Shown: positions 23,961 to 35,351 of the stretch, piece after piece
Layout of the letters: each line of letters starts with the position of its first letter
Numbering within the stretch: position 1 is the stretch's first letter
NCBI GenBank assembly: GCA_001466705.2
Contig: LATX02000033.1
Location: 1-44,608, forward strand
Source: Moniliophthora roreri
Lineage: Eukaryota; Basidiomycota; Agaricomycetes; Agaricales; Marasmiaceae
Direction of reading: 5' to 3'
Length of the DNA stretch: 44,608 bases
Made by a program: the position numbers and the translations under genes
The notes under the pieces: model-generated
What the model was told of the DNA's origin: nothing
The model's input: the letters and a program-made list of their open reading frames with translations, nothing else
Database searches by the model: none

Positions 23961-24140
23961 CTTGTAAAGCAAAGAAGAAGGTCAGTAGATCGAAACAAGA
24001 GTCAGTTTCAGGCACGCACCTGGTATCCTATTCCCCTGCCGCTCTGTCTCCTTCTTCCAACTCCATCCGTCCTTCTTGTAAATAGCCTGGAGTAGGGTAT
24101 TTAGTAATAAAAAGCAAGAAGATAGAAAGATAAAGCTTAC
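23961..24140 (-). ncRNA. Splice cassette 9 (minus): intron-exon-intron
   Basis: The upstream exon (CTCTTACCACCACGTTGG, then GCAGCTGCGAGTCGAC) resembles cassette 3. Intron 1 is 24140-24087 (54 nt, GTAAGCTTT...CTCCAG), the middle exon 24086-24020 (67 nt, with GGAAGAAGGAGACAGAGCGG) and intron 2 24019-23961 (59 nt, GTGCGTGCC...TACAAG). It is the left-most part of its transcript-like unit; a short (GT)n run lies just upstream at 24178-24191. Confidence 0.6.
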
Positions 24141-24191
24141 CCTTTGTCGACTCGCAGCTGCCAACGTGGTGGTAAGAGTGTGTGTGTGTGT

Positions 24192-27100
24192 CACTAAGCG
24201 CTGACCCAGCGCTTAGGTTCGCCATTCACTCTTCTTCCCCTGAGGCTGAGGTAACATAGAATATGCCCCGGGAGGTTTGTCGCCAGCTCAATGATGTTTC
24301 TGACGATCGTGACTATCCTTGCGGCGTTTGATATCGGAAAGTCAGACGGCGAGGATGAGCCGAAAGTGGAGTACACTTCTGTGATACAGAAGTAAGTCAT
24401 CGGTCAATATAAATTTCAGAGGCTATATGTCTTTTGCAGTCGACCCGTCCCTTTCAAGTGCAAAATCAAGCGGAGGTCAGAGGTCCATGCACGTTTAGTG
24501 CGAGAAGGTTTTGAAGATCTCGAATAGTACTAAAAGCATGGTTCTTCTACAGTTGAAAAGATGTAAAGTGATACAGTTTATACTTATTGAATTCGACACC
24601 CTGCTCATATACATTCGCCTGTTCCTCATAGTACATTCCCGGTTGAGTTATTGAAAAGCTCTACTTCGCTAGGGTAATTATGTACATTGGTCCATGGAGG
24701 TCAAGCCATTCGAGGTTACCATCTTGGGGAATGGCGGATAGGAGCCTAGTCATAGGAGAGGGGAAAGCTAATACAGGCAAGCCCTGGAGTTTAATTTGAC
24801 TACGTCTTTAGGCTAGAAATGGAATATTTACAGATTTGATGCGTAGCCGGAGTACCCCGATACTATGTGCAGCAAAGATATTACATCCGACGATTTGTAG
24901 GCATTTCGCGATCCTCGCCGGCTTGCATCAAGCTCGCATATATTGAGACTTGTACATCTCTCGTATCGCAAGAGGGTGAAAGAGCCGGCAAGTCAGACTG
25001 AGATGAATAAGCGCCGTGTCCGTGTATAGCTGAATATCTCCTCCCAAGCTCGGTCGGAGACTCGGAGTGCGCATGTGAATGATTTAAAGCGCTGGTTCCA
25101 TTTCGATTGAAGATGAATGCTGAACGCTATCATTCTTTGATTGCCCTTGAGAATTTTGCTACTGGATAGCCAGTCTAAACCGAGGAATCCTTGCCATAGT
25201 CCAGTTGCATACATACTGAAAGAAGGAGACCATACTTGTCGTTATCGTCACTGGGAAAAGTGTGTCGCCAGAGTTCCGGCTCATGGTCACGTTATTTATT
25301 CGGCTCCGGTTGAAGCACCGTTCTTTTTCTTTGACCGTCACCTGCGTTCCTTTCGTGATCCCCCAGCCATATAGTCACAGATATGGGCTATGAAAATGCT
25401 CCACTAACAGATATCCCAGGCCCGCCTTCAAGATACGAAAGATGAGGAACAAACGCCAGGAAGAGAGAAGCGGCGAAATAGCATGGTTCTAGCAACGAGA
25501 CGACCATAGCGTTTAGAGTGAGGGGTACTATTTGGAAAAGGAGTAAAGGTGTGTATTATCCACAGATTATCGATGTCACCATACTAACGCGTCATGACTT
25601 GCTAAGCCCTCAATCGCTCGGAGAGACTAGAATTGACCGGGTCCGATGGATAGAGTCTACAACCAGGACTACTTAGATACTTCAAGTTTACATTTGGACA
25701 AATGAGAAGCACCCACTGTTCTTGCCATGTCACTTAACGCAAACATCACATCGCACTACACGTTCTCGTACAACTCAAGGTCCTCGCTATCTCTCTGACC
25801 CAGGACCTGAATGAAAGTACAAACAGTTCTCCACCACACCACAACGACATCTACCCCTTATACCCCCAGTCTATACCTTTCGCATCTGATACCCAGGTCC
25901 CGGTACTCTATGTCATTATCCTCACATCAAGGTGCTCGTGCTAAGGCACTTTTTTCATCCCAGCGAAACAGTATCTCAAAGTTCTCAAACAGGCAAATAT
26001 CGTTCTCAAGGACAGTCTCGTGGGACATCGTGCACTAAGCCGAGCTAACGCTTGCAGCCAGCGCCTTTGGACTCGTTTGTGGGCACGTTGTAGTAGGGGG
26101 ACCGGGGCACGGAGCGGAGGTTCCAGGACACGCTATTTGTTCTGTTCATACCGCCCTTCAATTCAAGCATACCCAAGGAACTGGGCAGGAACAGCATTGT
26201 TCAATTATATTGCTGGGCGCTCTCGGGGAGGAAATGTGTATCAAAGGGAAGAGAATTTACACTGTCGACTTGAAGAATACAGAAGTGCGTTAGTGCGTTA
26301 TGGTTGAAGAAACAGAGACTATTGGAATATATTCAGACTTAGGTATGCATCCATAATCTCAGAAACTTTTGACGTGTCCCCGACGGTGCATCCCATCAAG
26401 CAGGATACGGAAGGTGATACAATGTACGAAGCTGGGGACTGACATCGTACCTGGTATGTCTGGTGCGTCTCGGGTGGATTTGTTCCTATTTCTATAACTC
26501 ATTCTTTTTCGACTTCTGTAGATTCACATGTTCACTCGAGTGCGAATGCGGATACTGCCGCCCCCTTCCTCGACTCCGTCAGGTCAATACTGGTTACCTA
26601 ACTGTCACCCATTGTGGAAGCTCGCTCATTCGCTTTCGCCACTATCATTCCATGGATGCTATCGTCCTGTATCTTCTGAGGTGGAGCTCAGGAATGACAG
26701 GAGCGTTAAGATCATTGATGACGGCACGTTTTGTATTCGGCTTTCTTGATTCCACCTGGTCCGAATCCCCAAATCAGTCCTTCAGGCGTTCTGCGATCTA
26801 GCGGCGCCTTTTTCACCGTATTCCGTTCTACCTGTCTATCTTGATCGGATGATTATCTGTAGCTATTTCTAGCTCGTCGAACCATACATAAACGACCCAT
26901 CAACAGCCGGCTTCATGCGTCATTCCCCTGAGATCCTAAGAAAGCGGATACCAGAGCGGTTGACGAGCGGCTGGCAAGTGGTACGTTCGGTTGTTTTCCC
27001 ATTATATCGGTTCGTTTAACTAGGACCTCTGTAGAAGACTCATGCAATAGGCGACTGCACCAAAAACAAAATCCTCGATGCTTTCGAGATCACCGCGAAC

Positions 27101-27935
27101 GGTGGCTTTCTTCTATAAGCGGTCCATCTCAGGATTAAGTATGTGCAGATCATGAGGCAGATAGGATGGGAACGTTGGAAAGGTACGCCATATGTCATTC
27201 TTCTTGTCACCTGTGTTCATCCAGAAGACCGACCGGCGTTTTAGCGGATGCGAGTGCTTAACCTACACATGTGTAAGTGATGCTCCCTTCTCTCCATACT
27301 AAACATCCGTGGACATCGCTTCTGCTGGAATATCATAGTACCGATAATGTGTGGTACGGCGAAGCTGGATTGGTCCGTAGCTCGTTCTCAGACATGCGCT
27401 TCTAATTCCGGCGGGAACTGATAAGGTCCGGAACGAGTTTGGTATCTACTCTTCCCGGTTCATATTGCCTACTGGCTCGGATATACCCGTTGAAGGCGTC
27501 AGTCCGCTTGTAGAGGTCTATACTGTGACGACTAGAGTCGGTAAGCAGGGAAGGCTCAAGGAATCCCCATGGGCCAGAAGGATGATAGTTGCCAAATTCA
27601 ACTGTGATATGTCTAGTTAACTTTTTGATTAATTGTACCCAGAACAAAAACCCACGAGGCTAGAAGGATCGTGAGATGAGTCAGTTCAACTGTGGTTTGC
27701 AATATGTACGGTTTGTAATTCAGGAATGACAATTGAATCAGCTTAAATCTCTTTCTCGGGAGACGTTATAAGCTCAATAGGAAATAGATTTCGCCATACT
27801 CTCGGAGGATATTATGAGGATCTCGGCACAAAAACTATAATAATGTAGCGGGACTTGACGGTGGATATAGATTAAAAATAAGGGTAATGTAAATAGAAAG
27901 ACTACTCATCCGAGACTTTCCAAAATGAAACGGAA
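24192..27935. other. No supported gene; one possible decayed coding stretch
   Basis: Most of this 3.7 kb shows no recognisable family and no cluster A/B repeat. Around 26058-26300 (plus) a frame reads SAFGLVCGHVVVGGPGHGAE and later HTQGTGQEQHCSIILLGALG, then IKGKRIYTVDLKNTEV before a TAG. A GTATGC...CTCAG intron could lead to ETFDVSPTVHPIKQDTEGDT near 26365. The composition is protein-like but I do not recognise it, and the stop suggests decay. Confidence 0.45.
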
Positions 27936-28836
27936 TTAACGTGACGCTCTCGAGTTCCTACTGCCTTGACCAGTATCTCTTCGCTCATCGGTCTCCTCCA
28001 CCATAGGCAACCCTGAGTAACTAGCTGCCGGAGCCGCAAGAACAAGAGTCGAAGCAGACCCAAAGGGATTTGGGTTCTGGGAGTAATACGTCGATTGTGA
28101 ATACATGCTTGCACTGTCCAATGTTGTATCCGAGTGCCGCGTGTCCTTACGCTGCGGTCTCGTACTTCCGGCGCCTTGTTGACTGTTCATGCGTTCCAGC
28201 CATTGAGTAACACGGACATTATTTAAGGAAGATGACGCTGGTATAAGCCGGGGCTGCATGTCGACATGGGTTGGAGGAGCTGAGGTCATTGGTAAGATCC
28301 TGTTCTGGGCAGGCATAGAGATATCCTCACCGGATTCAGGAACGGTAGCGTAATCTGGGGGTGCAGCACTCTGCATCGGAACATTCTGTTTTCTGTTCCT
28401 ATTTGTTCCGCGACGCTGGCAGAAACAAAACCATAGCCCGATTCCGATGAGAATGCCTAGTAACGCTCCACCAATTGTAGAGCCAACAATGATGCCGATA
28501 TTCGTCTTCCCTCCTGAGTCTCCAATCAGTGGAAGAGGATCCATGGCCAATGAGGTAGGAGATACTATTCATGTTAAGCACAAGCGGGAGTATGTGGTGG
28601 TAAAGGGAAATCTTACCGATGGCGGTAATACCAGAATCACTGGTGGTTACAAGGAACCTCATAACCGCTGTTGGATAAGTTGAAGTCGAACTATTTGAGT
28701 CGGGGATGGGGTTTGTGCCCGTTGCGAAAGGAAAGTGCGAAGGATGGATAGGACAAGCCACGCTCTCAACGCGAGGTTTTGTTGTAGGTTGTATTATGCT
28801 GCGGACAAATGGCGGCATCTGTTGTGGACGGCCCAC
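27936..28836 (-). CDS. Single-pass membrane protein with Ser/Thr-rich ectodomain (5' end unresolved)
   Basis: The last exon is 28564-27936 and an intron lies at 28616-28565 (GTAAGATTTCC...GAATAG). The joined sequence TTSDSGITAIVSPTSLAMDP leads into a membrane helix (TNIGIIVGSTIGGALLGILI then GIGLWFCFC) and the basic stop-transfer QRRGTNRNRK. The cytosolic tail of about 150 residues is rich in Ser, Pro and Gln, with RHSDTTLDSASMYSQSTYYS. Upstream, 28617-28836 encodes a Ser/Thr/Pro-rich segment. I could not fix the start: a hydrophobic stretch at 29390-29320 (ISLLISATCSLTLFQTISEA) may be its signal peptide. The architecture resembles fungal mucin-like or wall-sensor proteins; a sensor role is inference. 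Confidence 0.65.
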
Positions 28837-29922
28837 TTCCAGGTGTGAGCACTAAGGCTTTCGTGCGTGGATTCGCTTCTTTTTCTATCACAGTAAGCAA
28901 GCGTCGACTGGACAGCCTTGCAGCATACATGTGGCATAATTCTGGTGAATGTCGTGGTGTAGAGCTCATGTGCAGGGGTAAAAGCAGTGGTATGTATGTG
29001 ATAAAGGTGGCGGCGACCATAACGTGTGGACAGTTGTTATAACGAGGGGATGAGCTGTTGAATAATGGTCGTGGTTGATGGAGTCTCTTCGATGAAATTT
29101 CTAGTGTGTCGGAGTGGGCGTAGGCGTCACCTTGAATGATTTCGCATGAAATATATTCTTAGGCATATCGGCCATCGTCCCCAAGGCCAAATTACCAAAT
29201 CAATGAACAGTGAACCGGGGGAGGCAATGTAGAGGAAAGGACTAACGGCTGGTATAAGTAGCACCGTAAGATCTGACTCGGTGGGGAGAAAGGCATAACC
29301 CTTGTTTGTGACTGTTGAACTCGCCTCCGATATTGTTTGAAAAAGAGTGAGAGAACAAGTGGCGCTGATTAACAGAGAGATTCGTTGATGTAACACGATG
29401 GCGAGACGGAGAGGAGCCTGAGCGAGTTGTTTTCGTCGAGGATCGTTCCTAGCTTCAGTCTTGTGCAAAATGAAGACTTGTGGAAGTTTAAGCTGGTCCT
29501 GAACCCTATGTTTTCTGAAATTGCAAGCTAGTTCGACCGCAAAGGGTGCAAAAAAGAACGGCGTTGGAGGAAGAGAGCGGGTCATCAATTACTGTCATCA
29601 AGCGAAGAAGCGACTCCACGTGGCAAAAGTCTGGAATATTCCACCCGCCTCTGGCGCTCCGTTCGGCACCGAGGCCGAAGATCATGGTAGACCTTTCGTT
29701 CGCAAGATGGAACAACACAGAACAGTTCCGTGGGTTGCTTGCACAACCATTGATGCTTCTCTTCCTACCTATGAATCTTTTCTAGGCATCATTGAACTAT
29801 TAGAAGCTTTATTATGTGCGCAGGAGAATACTGGCGTGAATACAACGAGGTAGCATGCGTGAATTGTTGTTAGTATGAAGTAAGACTTGCTGCGTCTGCT
29901 TAGGTCTAGAGAATTCTCAAGC
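28837..29922. other. Probable 5' part of the minus-strand membrane gene and intergenic DNA
   Basis: A minus-strand frame (29588-29127) contains a signal-peptide-like run but no good initiator next to it and no clear splice chain to 28836. The rest, up to the tRNA, has no recognised feature. Confidence 0.4.
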
Positions 29923-29926
29923 AAAA
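29923..29926 (-). terminator. RNA polymerase III terminator of the tRNA
   Basis: Four T residues on the minus strand, 21 nt after the tRNA 3' end, are the first T run downstream and fit the usual Pol III stop. Confidence 0.5.
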
Positions 29927-29947
29927 GATGACCAACAATCAGGATTA

Positions 29948-30047
29948 TGCTCCCTGCAAGGCTCGAACTTGCGACCCCAGGCTGGTCAACCCAATGTCAG
30001 AGATTTGCTATGAGACATGCGCTTGTAGCCAAATGAGCCAAAGAAGC
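29948..30047 (-). tRNA. tRNA-Met (CAU) with a 25-nt intron
   Basis: On the minus strand GCTTCTT pairs with AGGGAGC to form the acceptor stem (two or three G-U pairs), with discriminator A. The D-arm region TGGCTCATTTGGCTAC serves as A box and AGTTCGAGCC as B box. The T stem is GCAAG/CTTGC with loop TTCGAGC. The anticodon loop is CTCATA|A; the intron (GCAAATCTCT...TTGACC) sits after position 37. The anticodon stem CATGT / GCCTG has one mismatch (U-C) and one G-U pair, and the D stem has one mismatch, so the gene may be slightly degraded. Without the intron it would read as elongator Met. Confidence 0.65.
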
Positions 30048-31384
30048 ATAAATATTAATACGTGTGTTGTATTATGAACGAGGTCAAACGTGCGGTAATC
30101 ACGCCCTGGCTGCATTGAGAGCTGAACGCCGTACCCTAATATAGCGGCAACGGGGAGAGATTACTATCAGAACCTCGATCAGTATATGAAGTACGTGGAG
30201 AAGAGCCGGTACATCATTCACATTCACCAGCTCAGTGCGAGTGGCAAGTGTCGTCAAAGTCGGTCTGTTAGCTCCTGAGACGGAAGGAGTTGGTTTGCAT
30301 GTGCGGAGAGAGGAGAGACGGGTGTGATATTCATTGACAAGACTTCAGGTATCGACACTTTGAAACATCCACTCCATGACCTTCACATCCTAGTGCCGCC
30401 ACAAGACACTCTCGCGACCTAATCCAATACGTCTCTAGGCCATTCTTCCATAGCTTGCCATACAACTTCTGAATGTCTAGGCGAGTGATAAGGGATGGCG
30501 GAGTTTACGGGGCGATAATTTGGCACACGTACACCGCCCGACGGACCCACGGTGCTCGCTTTGATAGTGCACAGGGAGATATCTCCTGCGGGAACTGACG
30601 GGAACACCTGAAGAGGGTGTAATTGTCGGCAGATGACGGGGTTTGAACGTGGCGAACGAACATGCGAATTAAGTGAAGCATCAACATGTAGGGGATACGA
30701 TTTGATGGCAAGATGGGGTGTGAGATGTGCAAAATCGGAACTCTTCCAGATCCCAGAGCGTCAAATATCCAACTAAATGGGTTGAGTATGAAGAGTGAGC
30801 AAATTGCGGTGCAAACGAGTCTCTCTAAGTACTCACGAGGGAGTTCCCATGGTCGCCTTTGTGTTCTTGGGTACTGTAGTGCCTACACGAGTTAGAATCA
30901 GCAAGAAATTCAGGAACAATGTAACCCCTACCTGGTGATTTTTTCGACCACTAACAGCTCACCAAAGAGCATCACAGTCCGTCACATCACAGTCCTTTCA
31001 TGCCTGACTTTCGCGCTGCGTCATATCCGAAAAATGACATGTCCTTTATGTAAAGTACATCCAAATGATATCTAAGACTAAAATGGTTAGAAGGGTGAAA
31101 GAAGCTTGCAATGCATTGATTACTCACAGTAGGGTAAGATTGAAGCCATTTGGGGAGGGGCACGTTAAGGACAGTGTGGAACGACACGACGAACACGGAA
31201 GTCAGGTATAATATTGACGCAGCTTATGAAAGCGTTCCCACGCATACTCCTTTCTCCACAACCATATTCTCACGTGGAACTGAGCCACATATGGAACAGC
31301 TATCGCTCTCCCAGCTGCTTCTGGGTGAGAAAACACAATTCTATATCGGGACTGTCTGCCTGAGTCCGACACTCTATAGACCAA
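30048..31384. other. No supported gene
   Basis: No recognised family or repeat. The 3' part (about 31140-31384) probably holds the eroded N-terminal exons of the P450 relic that follows, but I cannot align it. Confidence 0.4.
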
Positions 31385-32825
31385 CACTCTCATTATTTCT
31401 AATCCAAGACGCCTCCAGTGTGTGCTCCATACCTCAGGCTACGGCCACAAGATACCTGACGACGCACGGTTTATTCAGTTCATGGTGACAGGAAATGGTT
31501 TGACTTTCGCCGAGGGTGAGTCTGCGTACTGTCTTGTTTGGCTCGATATGTGCTGCTCTAGTATTATCAGGCAAACCCTACAAGCATCAACGAAAGCTAC
31601 TCAGCCCTGCATTCTCTGCTACCCAACTCAAGAAATCCCCACTCCTGTTCCAGAGGTCGGCCCGTCGAGTACACATCAATCGAGTCGTGTCTCCGCAGTA
31701 TACTCATGGCACACATAGCTTGCAGCTTCTGAACACCCTCGATAATCATGTCTCGGGAGGAAACAATAGGATTGATATCACGCAATGGGTGGTAAAGGCT
31801 GCGCTCGGCGCGGTTAAAGAGCGTGAGGGATCTGCTCCATATACTTCCCTCGTCCTGACTGTCTAGCAACCTTCGGCTATCAGTTTTATGCTGTACACGG
31901 AGGTTCTGGTGACCTAGTCAACAGCATTCAGGCTAGCGCGTATGTTTCCTTCTTATACACCCTTGAATGACTGACGCTTAAGTGTGATTCTCTGCAATGG
32001 CGCATTCCACTTGTTCTGCTCAACCAGGTCCTTCGTTGCTACATCCCGCACTGGATATCCAGCTGTACTCCTTCCGAAGATCGTCGATACCTCGCAAATG
32101 CCAAAACAATGACCCGCGATAATGCAAAGGAATTACTTACCAAGGCGAAAGAGAATGCCGTACATGACGAAGAAGCGAAGGATACCCCAGTGTTTTGCGT
32201 GAGTTGCTCACATTTAACCATTTAACGAATGCTTATCATGAAATGGTACGATCTAACAGCGCCGAAGAACCTGTAAAACGCATGAATGATGATGAGGTTC
32301 TTGCCCAGACGTCGTAAGTTTTCTTTAGCATACGGCGCCGCCCATCCAACTCACTTCCATAAAGTAGAATTTTTAATCAAAGCGCCCATCACGCTTCTGG
32401 CTCCTTTATCTTCTGGATATTCTACGAGTTGGCTAGGAATCCAGCAGTACAGCAGTGAGTTGTTGAAGAAATTAATGCATTCCACTCACAGTACGGATAC
32501 GAAGCTGATGACACATCGAGTGACTACGATGATATACCCTATCTGAATGCCGTTCTCCAGGTAAGATATCTTTCCTGAATATGAAGGCAAATTGTTGTAT
32601 TATATTGGTTTCAGGAAACACCCCGTTTCCACCCCATCGTCACTACGATCTTCCGCCAAGCTACTCATGATGACTATCCCGCATTGTATCCCGGTTACAT
32701 CGCCGTACAACGGAGAGATGATCACTCGCATTGCTGCAGGGAAAGGTCAGCGCATCTTGTTCCTATCATCGCTACGATCTGTACACATTTGTTCATGGGT
32801 CAACACGGATCTTAAGGTTATGTAG
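31385..32825 (+). pseudogene. Cytochrome P450 pseudogene (Agaricomycete CYP5144/5150-like)
   Basis: P450s are haem monooxygenases of the ER. Exon 31385-31515 gives LIISNPRRLQCVLHTSGYGH and VTGNGLTFAEG; after an intron (31516-31570) comes KPYKHQRKLLSPAFSATQLK, the C-helix region. Later pieces are NAKELLTKAKENAVHDEEAK, NDDEVLAQT, FIFWIFYELARNPAVQQ, YDDIPYLNAVLQ, and after the intron ending at 32613 ETPRFHPIVTTIFRQATHDD (K-helix ExxR kept) and GKGQRIL. Damage: the frame changes between several pieces, a TGA follows AVQQ where R is expected (CGA to TGA), the I-helix AGHDTT motif is degraded, and no FxxGxRxC haem-binding loop follows. The family assignment rests on motif similarity from memory. 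Confidence 0.85.
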
Positions 32826-33800
32826 TTTGAAATCGGTGCGAGGTCCGACTCGGTACTTGGAGCCCCTCTCGATTTTTGGATCCAGGCATGAAGGAGAATC
32901 AAACTCACCATAGGTGTATCTCCGAATAACAATACGTGAGTACAAATGAGATCTCAACGAAACGTAAGCACCTAAAACATCCAGCTTAACATTTAGGGCC
33001 GTACGTGGCTCACCAGGTGAGCAATCAGTCTTTACTAACGAACTGGGCCCAACTCGGTAATTCGGCGAACTTGATCTGATCCTTAAGCTCGCATCATATG
33101 GATTCTGTGGCCGGAAGATGTGAATCAACTGAACACTCGCGCTAGCAATTGGTGCTAAAAGTACTCGTTTGTACTAGCGGAAGATCAAAACACCCTTAAG
33201 GAAACAATCGTCTCCCAATGGTCCGACGTCGAATCATAATGCATGATGTTCTTCTTGCTTATATTGACGAGCAAGAGTTGGCATATGCAGAGCAGGCAGG
33301 TTCTATTATGCTACTAAACATACAACATTCATGCTGAGATCCGTGTGATGGTTCATCAGCCTCGAACGGGATTCGAACCAAAGCGTCCACTTACGAATTA
33401 TCGTCAATCGGACAAGTCGCGTTCTATATTTCCAGGAGAAGCTCATGAAATGATACTGAGCAATCCTAAACGGGAGGAAAGAAGGATTGCATACTTCAGC
33501 GAATCTTGATTCTAGTTCCTGGGGGGCGCTAAAACTTTTGCGACGTCCGGATCTAACGTTAGATTTTACTCTAGGGGTTGTGGTACAAGGTTTGATGGGA
33601 ACAGCCTTGTGCGTATCTAGTTCACACTGGCTTCAACTACGCAGTCGCTTATGTTTTGAGATCCAATGCTAGCAAAAAGTAGGTGTCATTACTACATCGA
33701 TGTGTCTAATAAATATGAAGGTCGATCTATTCACGAGTTAGTGTTCTCAACCTTATGTATCATCCATGCACTGGGAAAACCTCATACCGCATTCATCCTG
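32826..33800. other. No supported gene
   Basis: I looked here for the missing haem-binding end of the P450 and did not find it. A lone GGTTCGAATCC box (minus, about 33371-33381) is not part of a foldable tRNA. Confidence 0.45.
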
Positions 33801-35351
33801 CTAACCGTGGAGTTTACTGCCTTTACGAGGTACCGGTGGTGAAAGATGCCCGAGAAAAGGTGTGATAAGCGGTATAGGTTTCCATGGGTATCTCATCTTA
33901 CGAGCTGCAAGGAAGCAAGTGCCAACCATCAAAACGCTACCGATCACAGATCCTACGGCAATGCCTACTAGTCTTCCCGTCCTACTGCCCGCATGCATTG
34001 AAGATGGCTCCCTGTTCTTGGGAGTGACGATGGAACCTGGCGGTCCAATTGATATGTCGCTAGAAGTAGAAGTCATGGAATCCATGTTGGTCGTGGACGG
34101 TAGTGTCATCGGTGGTGGTGGCGATAGCGTTCCAGATCCGAGGGAAACACACGGGCTGGCTGAAAGCTCTGAAGATGTAAAGATGGATGTAGTGATTCTG
34201 GCTGTGGGTGATTGTGATGGCACTTCGAGGAAGGAAATGGACGGTGCGGCTGAAGACCTAAAAGTCACAGATGTAGTGTTGAATGTAGGCAGTGATGTTT
34301 GGGGCGGCTGATTCAGTGCCGAAGTAAAGCGGAAGTCAGTGGAGCATGCGTCGTAGAACGCCTTCTCGCCATAAGCAACGTGGTCTTCTACAGCTATGTC
34401 CCTCGTGTGTATGCTGCACTGTAGTTAATTTGAACAATTCAAAGACATCGTTAGATGATAACGCACAAGTACCTATTCCGGGTGGATTGTATTATGATCA
34501 GATTGTACTGTTTGATTATGTCGAAGTGTTACCCACCAGGCTCCTGATGTCCAGGCTATGCCATACAGACTCCTGAGAATTTTAATACCCTCGTTGCAGA
34601 TGGCGGATTGGACTCCCTCCGTGAATCTAAAATGCGTGCATTAAGGAAGGACTAGCGGGAAAGGGTATTGCTCAGGCTGACATTTGGTCTTGTACAAGCT
34701 CACGATGTTGCTCTGTCCCACCCAGGTAGAGTTGATAAGTACCTGCCGCTGATATATATGGAGCACAATCAATCTCGACGCAGGGAAAATACCTACACGC
34801 GTCAAGTCCTGTGCCTTGACCTTGACCACCAACACCCAATTGACAGCTAGTATCATCGCAAATCAGGACAACTACACGGGTTTAGTGGACCCAAAGCATA
34901 CTTCGCACAAAGCATACTCAGTGCAAAGGAAAAGCCATTACAGCAGCGTTCATCTATGAGAATCAACGTCGGAATCATCCGTAATGAGATGCGAAAGGTC
35001 ACTTACTCAGTTGGTCGTTGCAAACATCAGGTGGAGTATCCGCAGGTGACTCGATATGATGAACCCTACCTACCCGGTCTGTTGTGTTGTTAATTAACGT
35101 TCTCCGGCAAATTAATTATTACTAACAAGTTGGATTACAGATCTGCCGAAGGCGCTCATACGTGCTGCCTGAAGAAAGGATTAGCAGCAATAAAGGCTTC
35201 ATATGGGACGGAGCTTACAAGGTGTTTCGCCAACAATATCAGTATACCAAGCTAAGCCAGAATCACGACATGAATCAAACCCCATCTGAGCATGGACACT
35301 TTGAAACAGTAGAGCGAGGAAGAGGACTGTCAATAGACGAGGAATGTTCAT
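33801..35351 (-). CDS. Secreted/anchored Cys-rich single-pass membrane protein, eight exons
   Basis: Exons 35351-35219, 35168-35139, 35078-35007, 34953-34902, 34846-34799, 34742-34704, 34626-34537 and 34413-33801 join in phase to 358 residues. A signal peptide (NIPRLLTVLFLALLFQSVHA) is followed by a Cys-rich ectodomain: FDSCRDSG, TPCSTYERLRQI, TPPDVCNDQL, ERCCNGFSFALSMLCANCQL, then FTEGVQSAICNEGIKILRSL and AFYDACSTDF. A Ser/Thr/Pro-rich linker (about residues 185-275) leads to one membrane helix (LVGIAVGSVIGSVLMVGTCF), basic residues and a short tail. This resembles a family of Agaricomycete single-pass proteins with a CCCN-type core that I know only as uncharacterised. The start was chosen for the signal peptide. 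Exon 6 may be misread (see findings). Confidence 0.8.

Larger units (their letters stand above)
21760..24180. repeat. Repeat cluster B: three minus-strand units in tandem
   Basis: Three units of about 930-1100 bp, each with a splice cassette followed by the palindrome series. Module order on the plus strand between cassettes: GTCATGT-like H6 (22162-22192, 23242-23272), CCCCAGAAT...CTGGGG (22215-22240, 23297-23320), GCACGATG...CATCGTGC (23360-23379), CTTTGCAGC...GCTGCAAAG (23404-23432), AGCCTCTG...CAGAGGCT (22372, 23456), ACGCC...GGCGT (22556-22588, 22708-22738, 23643-23674), GACGTC...GACGTC and CCCCCAGGAG...CCTGG. The same order is seen in cluster A. No coding sequence is evident. Confidence 0.85.

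Noticed and set aside
33360..33430. Possible second tRNA (GGTTCGAATCC box on the minus strand)
   Set aside because: The bases beside the box do not form a T stem and no acceptor stem partner is found upstream.
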